Made by a program: the position numbers and the translations under genes. From assembly GCA_937897215.1 (NCBI GenBank), contig CALCBQ010000035.1:1-5034 (forward strand): 5,034 nucleotides of DNA. Reading direction: 5' to 3'. The notes below the pieces were generated by a model. It worked only from the letters and a program-made list of their open reading frames with translations. It made no database searches and had not been told where the DNA came from. The stretch is from an uncultured Clostridia bacterium (lineage in GTDB: Bacteria; Bacillota; Clostridia; Oscillospirales; Acutalibacteraceae). Below are positions 1 through 5,034 of this stretch, piece by piece. Every line of letters begins with the position of its first letter. Within the stretch, counting starts at the first letter, position 1.

Positions 1-261
1 TCATTCGGTGCATTTGCACAGATTATTCCTGGTATTGATGGTCTTGTTCACATTTCACAGATTTCACACAAACACATCGGTACACCTGCAGAAGTTCTTA
101 AAGTAGGCGATGTTGTTAAGGCAAAGATTATGGAAATTGACTTTGATAAGAAACGCGTTAGTCTTTCAATCAAAGCTCTTGTTGAGCCACCTGTAGTTGA
201 AGAAACTCCTGCCCCAGAGGTAGTTGAAGCTCCAGCAGAAGAAACAGTAGTTGAAGAATAA
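1..261 (+). CDS. S1 RNA-binding domain protein, C-terminal end (ribosomal protein S1 or IspH-S1 fusion), 5' truncated
   Basis: The first 86 codons of the window are the end of a gene whose start lies to the left; the stop is TAA at 259-261. Residues 1-60 of the fragment are most of an S1-type OB fold: FGAFAQI, the GLVHIS strand, the VLKVGDVVKAKI segment and the closing DKKRVSLSIKAL strand, all typical of S1 repeats that bind mRNA on the ribosome. Residues 61-86 form a low-complexity acidic tail rich in Pro, Val and Glu, ending VVEE. In many clostridia the last S1 repeat belongs either to stand-alone ribosomal protein S1 or to a fusion of IspH (the final enzyme of the MEP isoprenoid pathway) with S1 repeats. 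The visible part cannot separate these two, so no symbol is given. A strong terminator follows 25 nt after the stop, so this gene probably ends its transcription unit. Confidence 0.88.
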   Translation, partial: SFGAFAQIIPGIDGLVHISQISHKHIGTPAEVLKVGDVVKAKIMEIDFDKKRVSLSIKALVEPPVVEETPAPEVVEAPAEETVVEE

Positions 262-286
262 TTAATCGGCATTAGGCCGTAAAGAA

Positions 287-325
287 AGGTCAGATGATGC
301 TAAAATATCATCTGACCTGTTTTTT
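287..325 (+). terminator. Rho-independent terminator after the S1-domain gene
   Basis: A perfect 12-bp stem (AGGTCAGATGAT at 287-298 pairing with ATCATCTGACCT at 307-318) encloses an 8-nt loop and is followed by G and six T residues (320-325). This is a classical intrinsic terminator for the upstream S1-domain gene. It ends only 15 nt before the start codon of the GH27 gene and 4 nt before that gene's Shine-Dalgarno sequence. Any transcript reading into GH27 from the left must therefore pass it. Confidence 0.92.
298..306 (+). promoter_or_regulatory. Possible extended -10 promoter for GH27, inside the terminator loop
   Basis: The sequence TGCTAAAAT spans the end of the 5' stem arm and the loop of the terminator. 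It fits an extended -10 element (TGn followed by a hexamer matching TATAAT at five of six positions). Transcription would start near 312-314, leaving a leader of about 28 nt that still contains the complete Shine-Dalgarno at 330-335. The -35 position (about 278-283, CGTAAA) matches poorly, which extended -10 promoters can tolerate. No better promoter was found between the S1 gene stop and the GH27 start. This is inference from sequence pattern only. Confidence 0.33.
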
Positions 326-340
326 ATATGAGGTGTTATT

Positions 341-2068
341 ATGAAAAAAGGTTTAGCAGTATTATCAGGAATTGCAGCTGCGGGTGCTGCTGTTGGCAGT
401 AGCTTCTTGTATTTTAAGAAGAATAATATTTGTCCTCGCTGTGAAGTGAAAAAAGCACTTGCCAAAACAAAAATACATTACATAAAAGATGAAATGTATA
501 ACAACGGCGCCGCTTTAACTCCACCAATGGGTTGGTCAAGCTGGAATATTTTTAGACATAAAATTGATGAAAATGTAATTCTTCAAATTGCAAAAGCAGT
601 TAAAGAATCAGGACTTGCAGATGCCGGTTACGTGTATATCAATCTCGATGACTGCTGGCAGTCATCAATGCGTGATGAAAATGGTAAAATGCAAGGGGAT
701 TTGACCACATTTCCACACGGTATTAAGTGGCTTGTTGAACAAATAAATGCTATGGGACTTAAACTTGGTATTTATTCTTCAAATGGCACACTTACTTGCG
801 AAGATTTGCCTGCATCACTTTATAACGAAAGAATTGATGCTGAAACATTTGCCGAATGGGGTGTTGAGTATTTTAAATACGACTATTGCCACCATGTGCT
901 TATTCCTACTGATGCACCATATATCGATAGTATTTCTATTGGTGGCGAGGGAATTGATGGCGAACTTGTATTCCCTGCAAAAGATGCAATACTCAAAGGC
1001 GAAGCAAAAGTTGTCAACGAAGAGAATGGTAAGTCTTATGTGAAAGGTATCTGCAGTAATATGGGCTCAATAGAGTTCAATAATATTGTCGTACCAAATG
1101 ATGGCGAATACGTTCTTACATTTATTATGAGAAAGAATACTTGTAAAGGTCAGTTCTGTGTTGTAACAGTAAATGATACCGATAAGTATGATTTTCTTAT
1201 TGCCGAGCAAAAAGCATTTTCTCGTGAGGGCAGAAGACAGATTAAAGTTAATCTTAAAGCAGGCACAAATAAAATCTTCATCACAAATCCAGTGGGTTCT
1301 CCTATGGATAGTGCTGCCATGCAGTATGAAAAAATGGGCAGAGAACTTAAGCGTGCAACAAAGAAATTTGCAGAAGAGAATAATTGTGAAGAAAAGAAAA
1401 TTCTTTATTCAATTTGCGAATGGGGACAAAACCAACCTTGGAAATGGGGCGGAAAAGCAGGAAATATTTGGCGTACAACCCCTGATATTCAACCAAATTG
1501 GGCATCTGTAGTTGGAATTTATGAGGTAAATGTAAGACTTCCGAAATATGCTCAACCTGGTGCTTTTAATGACCCTGATATGCTTGAAGTAGGTAATGGT
1601 AAACTTACTGTTGACGAGAATAAATCACACTTTACCTTGTGGGCTATGATGGCGGCTCCACTTATTCTCGGTAATGATATTCGTGATTTTATCAAACAAG
1701 ATGGTACAGTCGATACTGATAACAAAATTCTTGAAATTCTTACAAATAAAGATGTTATTGCGATTGACCAGGATAAACTTGGTATTCAATGCTCAAGAGT
1801 AAAGACAAATGGTATTACAGATGTGCTTGTAAAACCACTTGAAAACAATGAAGTTGCAATTTGTTTCTTTAACAAAGGCCCTTCAAAAATAAAAATGAGT
1901 TATTCTTTAGCTGATTTACATAATATTGTGAATGTTACATTGCCAAAGGCAGAAAAATATGTATGTAAAGAATTATGGGACAAAACAGAAACAGTAGTAA
2001 CAGACACTATTTCTGCTGAAGTCCAATCTCATGGTGTAAAGGTCTATAAAGTTTTAGCTGTGCAGTAA
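341..2068 (+). CDS. Glycoside hydrolase family 27 alpha-galactosidase with N-terminal membrane segment and inserted beta-sandwich-like module
   Basis: Predicted retaining exo-glycosidase releasing alpha-galactose from raffinose-type oligosaccharides or galactomannan side chains. The 575-residue product starts at ATG after GAGGTG (330-335). Residues 4-25 are hydrophobic (Gly/Ala-rich), followed by Lys-Lys and a C31-x-x-C34 pair. The barrel opens with TPPMGWSSWN (60-69) and DDCW (103-106). D181 in KYDYC is the expected nucleophile and D382 in WRTTPDI the expected acid/base, by comparison with human GLA D170 and D231. CEWG (359-362) and NDPDML (410-415) are also conserved and resemble plant-type alpha-galactosidases. 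C153 and C183 match the human C142-C172 pair. The C-terminal beta domain covers about 484-575. Between the two catalytic residues lie 201 positions instead of about 61, owing to an insertion at about 186-325 that reads like a CBM6/CBM35-type beta-sandwich. There is no lipobox. Family assignment is firm; substrate (alpha-galactoside versus beta-L-arabinopyranoside or alpha-GalNAc) and location are inferred. Confidence 0.94.
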   Translation: MKKGLAVLSGIAAAGAAVGSSFLYFKKNNICPRCEVKKALAKTKIHYIKDEMYNNGAALTPPMGWSSWNIFRHKIDENVILQIAKAVKESGLADAGYVYINLDDCWQSSMRDENGKMQGDLTTFPHGIKWLVEQINAMGLKLGIYSSNGTLTCEDLPASLYNERIDAETFAEWGVEYFKYDYCHHVLIPTDAPYIDSISIGGEGIDGELVFPAKDAILKGEAKVVNEENGKSYVKGICSNMGSIEFNNIVVPNDGEYVLTFIMRKNTCKGQFCVVTVNDTDKYDFLIAEQKAFSREGRRQIKVNLKAGTNKIFITNPVGSPMDSAAMQYEKMGRELKRATKKFAEENNCEEKKILYSICEWGQNQPWKWGGKAGNIWRTTPDIQPNWASVVGIYEVNVRLPKYAQPGAFNDPDMLEVGNGKLTVDENKSHFTLWAMMAAPLILGNDIRDFIKQDGTVDTDNKILEILTNKDVIAIDQDKLGIQCSRVKTNGITDVLVKPLENNEVAICFFNKGPSKIKMSYSLADLHNIVNVTLPKAEKYVCKELWDKTETVVTDTISAEVQSHGVKVYKVLAVQ

Positions 2069-2438
2069 TTCTTTTCAATACATTAAATGTTTTTAAGACT
2101 ACAAAAGAAATTATATACCAACAAAAACAAAATGGTAATGAGATTATTCCAAGAAAGTTAAATGGTGTGTTTGTGTAATCCCATACACCCAGATTTAAAG
2201 TTTTATTTACAACCAAGCCTACGGTAAATTCTAATGTTGTAATAATAAATGCACCCAACAATGCTTTTTTATAAATTGATGTGTGTTCAAAGGATTCGTT
2301 TATAATATAAAGGCACAAAAAAGCAGACCCACCGGTTATAATCATTGACCAGTGTGTGTATCCTCTGAATGCAATTTCAATAAGTCCGTATCCAAGGCCA
2401 CCTATACAAAATAACAATAAATATTTAAGAAAATTCAT
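2007..2438 (-). CDS. Four-helix membrane protein, putative ABC-transporter type IV (CmpB-like, PF06541) family
   Basis: A 143-residue integral membrane protein. Hydrophobic segments lie at about 6-24, 32-48, 58-77 and 94-117. Conserved-looking positions of this family are E21 after the first helix, RGYTHWSM (25-32), E70 in the third helix, and WDYTNTPFNF (86-95) leading into the last helix. The assignment is from memory of these motifs; the family's biochemical role is unknown despite its transporter-like name, and no ATPase is seen here. The start is chosen at ATG 2438, not the upstream GTG at 2447, because that GTG forms part of the Shine-Dalgarno AAGGTG, six nt before the ATG. The stop is TAG at 2009-2007. 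The last 20 or so residues are basic/polar and are encoded opposite the end of the GH27 gene, giving a 62-bp tail-to-tail overlap. It is transcribed divergently from yunB. Confidence 0.82.
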   Translation of the reverse strand: MNFLKYLLLFCIGGLGYGLIEIAFRGYTHWSMIITGGSAFLCLYIINESFEHTSIYKKALLGAFIITTLEFTVGLVVNKTLNLGVWDYTNTPFNFLGIISLPFCFCWYIISFVVLKTFNVLKRITAQLKLYRPLHHEIGLQQK

Positions 2439-2444
2439 TATAAT

Positions 2445-2450
2445 CACCTT
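2445..2450 (-). promoter_or_regulatory. Ribosome binding site deciding the start of the CmpB-like membrane protein gene
   Basis: On the minus strand AAGGTG lies six nt upstream of ATG 2438-2436. The in-frame GTG that would lengthen the protein by three residues sits inside this motif and has no Shine-Dalgarno of its own, so the ATG is preferred. Confidence 0.75.
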
Positions 2451-2477
2451 GACTTATTGTTAACACAAACATTTATT
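2449..2477 (+). promoter_or_regulatory. Possible sigma-A promoter for yunB-ligA
   Basis: TTGACT (2449-2454, five of six to TTGACA) is followed after 17 nt by TTTATT (2472-2477, four of six to TATAAT). The start would be near 2484, giving a leader of roughly 27 nt with the Shine-Dalgarno at 2500-2506. The -10 is weak. The argument that a vegetative promoter should exist comes from ligA being needed in growing cells, provided no promoter lies within yunB itself. Confidence 0.33.
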
Positions 2478-2495
2478 TTATGTATAGCATAAAAT
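2475..2495. repeat. 8-bp inverted repeat centred in the divergent intergenic region
   Basis: ATTTTATG (2475-2482) and CATAAAAT (2488-2495) are perfect inverted copies separated by TATAG. The 21-bp element is centred at 2485, about midway between the CmpB-like gene start (2438) and the yunB start (2511). Each arm contains TAAAAT, a five-of-six match to a sigma-A -10 hexamer, one reading toward each gene. It could be an operator, a symmetrical promoter pair, or chance in AT-rich DNA. Confidence 0.5.
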
Positions 2496-2501
2496 GGTCA
2501 G
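2475..2501 (-). promoter_or_regulatory. Possible promoter for the CmpB-like membrane protein gene
   Basis: On the minus strand CTGACC (2501-2496) precedes TAAAAT (2480-2475) with a 15-nt spacer, shorter than the ideal 17. Overlapping it is TGCTATACA (2489-2481), an extended -10-like sequence. Either would give a short leader before the Shine-Dalgarno at 2450-2445. The matches are weak and the two alternatives cannot be separated by eye. Confidence 0.25.
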
Positions 2502-2506
2502 GGTGG
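2500..2506 (+). promoter_or_regulatory. Ribosome binding site supporting the TTG start of yunB
   Basis: AGGGTGG ends four nt before TTG 2511. No in-frame ATG occurs until residue 63, inside the conserved domain, so this site and the TTG codon define the start that keeps the N-terminal basic stretch and membrane helix intact. Confidence 0.7.
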
Positions 2507-2510
2507 TTAT

Positions 2511-3167
2511 TTGAATAATTCAACAAAGCGTAGTGGCAAAAAGAGAATTCTAATATTAATATTTATTTTGTTGCTCATTTTGATTATAGGATTAATCTTT
2601 TTTGAAATTAGAGCAAAACCTGTTATAATTGAGGTGGCGGTTACACAATCTGAAAATATTGCGTCTGCAATTATAGAAGATGCAATTGTTTCGGTAATGT
2701 ATGAAAATGATATTACATATTCAACTCTTGTTGATGTTGAAAAAGATAATGATGGCAGAGTAGTTACAGTTAAAGCGGACACAATTAAAATGAATATGTT
2801 AAAAAGCAAAATCGGTGCAGAAATTTCAAAGGATATTTTAGATATCGATAGTCGCGAAATCAGTATTCCATTAGGTACAATTCTTGGTATTAGTGCTTTA
2901 TCAGGTAAAGGTCCAAAAATTAAAACAACTGTTACATTAGCAAGTAATGTAACATCAACAATAAATAATTCTTTTACATCTGCAGGTATTAATCAGACAT
3001 TGCACGAAATATATGTGAATGTAAATGCAACTATTTATGTTATTATGCCAAAAAATTCTGCAACGGCAGAGGTCGACTCCAATTACTGTATTGCACAAAC
3101 AGTTATTATTGGTACAGTACCTGAAACATTTGCAGATTTTCAAAATAAAGGTGAACAAAATGAGTGA
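2511..3167 (+). CDS. yunB: Sporulation protein YunB
   Basis: A 218-residue membrane-anchored protein matching the YunB sporulation family (PF09560), known from Bacillus subtilis as a mother-cell, sigma-E-dependent gene needed for efficient sporulation; its molecular activity is not established. Residues 1-12 are basic, 13-31 form one transmembrane helix, and the rest is predicted to lie outside the membrane. Family signatures are RAKPVI after the helix (34-39), the Ala/Ile-rich helix with AIIEDAI (53-59), DNDGRV (79-84), ISIPLGTILG (117-126), GKGPKI (132-137), LHEIYVNVNATIYVIMP (164-180) and the C-terminal VIIGTVPETF (198-207). Length is a little shorter than the B. subtilis protein. The start is TTG. 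Its stop TGA (3165-3167) overlaps the ATG of ligA by 8 bp, so the two genes are very likely co-transcribed and translationally coupled. It is divergent from the CmpB-like membrane gene. Confidence 0.93.
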   Translation: MNNSTKRSGKKRILILIFILLLILIIGLIFFEIRAKPVIIEVAVTQSENIASAIIEDAIVSVMYENDITYSTLVDVEKDNDGRVVTVKADTIKMNMLKSKIGAEISKDILDIDSREISIPLGTILGISALSGKGPKIKTTVTLASNVTSTINNSFTSAGINQTLHEIYVNVNATIYVIMPKNSATAEVDSNYCIAQTVIIGTVPETFADFQNKGEQNE

Positions 3168-5034
3168 TTTTGAACAGAAAAAGTTAAGAGCAGAAGAACT
3201 TCGAAAAGAACTTAATCATCATATCTATCGTTACTATGTAGAAAATGAAAACGATATCTCAGATTATGAGTATGATATGCTTATGCGTGAGCTTGACTCA
3301 ATTGAAAAGGAATATCCTGAATTATTAACTGCAGACTCTCCAACACACAGAGTAGGTGGTCAGGCAGACGGACTTTTTGAAAAAGTTGTTCATACTGTAA
3401 AAATGGAAAGTTTGCAAGATGCATTCTCTCATATGGAAGTTCGTGATTTCAACAAAAGAGTTAAAGATGTGTTCTTAAATGCAGAATATGTTGTTGAGCC
3501 TAAAATTGATGGACTTTCTGTTTCTCTTGAATATACAAATGGTGTGTTTACTCGTGGTTCAACTCGTGGCGATGGTGTAGTGGGCGAAGATATAACAGCA
3601 AATCTTCGTACAATAAAAACAATACCTTTACGCTTGAAAAAAGATATTCCGTTTATTGAAGTTCGTGGCGAAGTGTATATGCCTCGCGAAGTGTTCTTAA
3701 AGATTGTTGAAAAACAAGAACTTAATGGTGAGAAACCATTCAAAAATCCAAGAAATGCTGCAGCAGGTAGTATCAGACAGAAAAATCCTAAAATCACTGC
3801 TGAGCGTAATCTTGATATCTACGTTTTCAATATTCAACAAGTTAAGGGTGTTGAAATTACAGGTCATTATGAATCACTTGTGTTCTTAAAAGAGTTGGGC
3901 TTTAAGACAATCCCATTCTTTAATAAATTCAATAACATTGATGACACATTAAAAGAAATTGAGCGTATTGGCGAAATTCGTTATACTTTGCCTTTTGATA
4001 TTGATGGTGCAGTTATTAAAACTGATAATTTCTCTATGCGTGAAACTATTGGTAGTACTGCAAAGTTTCCTAAATGGGCATTGGCATATAAATACCCACC
4101 TGAAGAAAAAGAAACAAAACTTATCGATATTGAAATTAATGTTGGCAGAACAGGTGTATTAACCCCAACTGCTGTTTTTGAGCCGGTACTCGTTGCAGGC
4201 TCAACTGTAAGCCGTGCAACACTTCATAATGAAGATTTCATATCAGAAAAGGGTATAAGAATAGGCGATACAGTTAAAATTCGAAAAGCAGGAGATATTA
4301 TTCCTGAAGTTTTGTGTGTAGTAGAACACTCTAATAATTCCACTCCATATAAGATGCCTGATTTTTGTCCGTCTTGTAATTCTCCTGTGCATCGTGAAAT
4401 TGGCGAAGCGGCAATTCGTTGCGATAATCCCGATTGCCCTGCACAACTTTTGCGAGTTCTTATTCATTTCTGTTCTCGTGATGCTATGGATATCGAGGGA
4501 CTTGGCGATGCAGTTCTAGAGACATTACTCAATAAAGGTTTAATCAGTAAGATTGCAGATATTTATAATATCGACTACGATAAGATTGCTCAACTTGAGG
4601 GTATGGGCAAAAAGAGTGCCGACAATATGCGAAACGCAGTTGAAAAATCAAAGCAGAATGATTTGTCAAAACTCATTTTTGCATTTGGTATTCGTCATAT
4701 AGGTCAAAAGGCTTCAAAATTGCTCTCTGACCATTTTTTGACGCTTGATAATATGATTTCAGCAACCAAAGAAGAAATTCTTAATATTGAGGGATTTGGC
4801 GAAATTATGGCTGATTCAGTTGTTGATTTCTTCTCACTTGAACAGACAAAACAAATGATTGAAGAACTTAAAAATTTTGGTCTTAATATGGAAAGTCAGC
4901 AAGAAATCAAAGATAACCGTTTTGAGGGTATGACCTTTGTTCTTACAGGTACACTTTCAACTTACGGCAGAAAAGAAGCACAAGAGATTATTGAGTCTTA
5001 CGGTGGTAAGGCATCTTCATCTGTATCAAAGAAA
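3160..5034 (+). CDS. ligA: NAD-dependent DNA ligase LigA, 3' truncated by window end
   Basis: LigA seals nicks in DNA using NAD, joining Okazaki fragments and completing repair in the cytoplasm. The frame is open for 625 codons from ATG 3160 to the window edge with no stop or frameshift. The NAD-binding Ia domain carries YRYYVENEND and DYEYD (23-39). In the adenylation domain, EPKIDG gives catalytic K115, with TRGDG (135-139), RGEVYM (169-174, E171), NPRNAAAGS (196-204), DIDGAVIK (280-287) and YKYPPEE (310-316, K311). The OB fold follows (VGRTGVLTPTAVFEP and SRATLHN). A four-cysteine zinc finger uses C403, C406, C421 and C426. Helix-hairpin-helix repeats span about 440-580 (for example DIEGLGD at 444-450). 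The BRCT domain begins at about 588 with FEGMTFVLTG and is cut; about 40-50 residues are missing compared with usual LigA. The ribosome binding site AAAGGTGA (3147-3154) lies within the end of yunB. Confidence 0.98.
   Translation, partial: MSDFEQKKLRAEELRKELNHHIYRYYVENENDISDYEYDMLMRELDSIEKEYPELLTADSPTHRVGGQADGLFEKVVHTVKMESLQDAFSHMEVRDFNKRVKDVFLNAEYVVEPKIDGLSVSLEYTNGVFTRGSTRGDGVVGEDITANLRTIKTIPLRLKKDIPFIEVRGEVYMPREVFLKIVEKQELNGEKPFKNPRNAAAGSIRQKNPKITAERNLDIYVFNIQQVKGVEITGHYESLVFLKELGFKTIPFFNKFNNIDDTLKEIERIGEIRYTLPFDIDGAVIKTDNFSMRETIGSTAKFPKWALAYKYPPEEKETKLIDIEINVGRTGVLTPTAVFEPVLVAGSTVSRATLHNEDFISEKGIRIGDTVKIRKAGDIIPEVLCVVEHSNNSTPYKMPDFCPSCNSPVHREIGEAAIRCDNPDCPAQLLRVLIHFCSRDAMDIEGLGDAVLETLLNKGLISKIADIYNIDYDKIAQLEGMGKKSADNMRNAVEKSKQNDLSKLIFAFGIRHIGQKASKLLSDHFLTLDNMISATKEEILNIEGFGEIMADSVVDFFSLEQTKQMIEELKNFGLNMESQQEIKDNRFEGMTFVLTGTLSTYGRKEAQEIIESYGGKASSSVSKK

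Noticed and set aside
48..272. Minus-strand open frame opposite the S1-domain gene, rich in Ser/Thr
   Set aside because: It mirrors a real coding frame; the composition is the reverse reading of the Glu/Val/Pro-rich tail, and no start signal or family resemblance is seen.
267..279. Small CGGC-ATTAG-GCCG hairpin between the S1 gene stop and the terminator
   Set aside because: Only four base pairs with no extension or T-run; the 12-bp hairpin immediately downstream explains termination.
434..442. CxxC (C31, C34) after the GH27 anchor as a zinc ribbon or lipoprotein site
   Set aside because: Only one CxxC pair is present nearby and there is no lipobox pattern before either cysteine, so neither call is supported.
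2069..2109. TTCTTTT...AAAAGAA inverted repeat after the GH27 stop as a terminator
   Set aside because: Seven AT-rich pairs separated by 27 nt with no T-run; it lies within the coding region of the convergent gene and would be a very weak hairpin.
2445..2447. GTG as alternative start of the minus-strand membrane protein
   Set aside because: This GTG is part of the AAGGTG ribosome binding site that serves the ATG at 2438; it has no ribosome binding site of its own.
2507..2809. Minus-strand open frame of 100 codons opposite yunB
   Set aside because: It lies fully antisense to the well-supported YunB coding region; its hydrophobic stretches are reverse readings of that gene and no family is recognised.
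2955..3158. Cysteine-rich minus-strand open frame opposite the end of yunB
   Set aside because: The many cysteines come from reading the complement of Thr/Ala codons (ACA, GCA) in YunB; there is no plausible start context.
3429..3797. Minus-strand open frame of 122 codons within ligA
   Set aside because: It is antisense to the catalytic core of LigA, where the plus-strand frame has every conserved motif.

Overview
The window is AT-rich DNA with compact gene spacing. It appears to come from a spore-forming low-GC Firmicute, most likely a gut-type clostridium (Oscillospiraceae/Lachnospiraceae-like). The evidence is a YunB-family sporulation gene, a GH27 alpha-galactosidase, AGGTG/GGTG-type ribosome binding sites and AT-rich codon use. 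This lineage is an inference; nothing here fixes genus or species. I see no mobile element, CRISPR array, tRNA or rRNA.

Layout from left to right. (1) Positions 1-261 hold the 3' end of a gene encoding an S1 RNA-binding domain with an acidic Pro/Val/Glu tail, either ribosomal protein S1 or the clostridial IspH-S1 fusion. (2) A 12-bp perfect-stem terminator follows at 287-325. (3) A 575-residue GH27 alpha-galactosidase (341-2068) starts only 15 nt after the T-run. It has an N-terminal hydrophobic anchor and a large beta-rich insertion splitting its catalytic barrel between nucleophile and acid/base. (4) On the minus strand, 2007-2438 encodes a four-helix membrane protein of the 'putative ABC-transporter type IV' (CmpB-like, PF06541) type. 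Its tail overlaps the end of the GH27 gene by 62 bp. (5) A 72-bp divergent intergenic region (2439-2510) carries an 8-bp inverted repeat and weak promoter-like boxes. (6) yunB (2511-3167) begins at a TTG codon. It overlaps by 8 bp the start of (7) ligA, the NAD-dependent DNA ligase, which runs off the right edge 625 residues in, within its BRCT domain.

The genes do not form one pathway. The left part is translation machinery followed by a carbohydrate-degrading enzyme. The right part is a two-gene operon in which a sporulation-specific gene is probably translationally coupled to an essential replication/repair gene. All intact genes look functional: catalytic residues are present in GH27 and LigA, and I found no frameshift. 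I did not find a convincing new biological system. The items most worth a second look are the inserted module and uncertain topology of the GH27 enzyme, the promoter-like box inside the terminator loop, and the yunB-ligA coupling.
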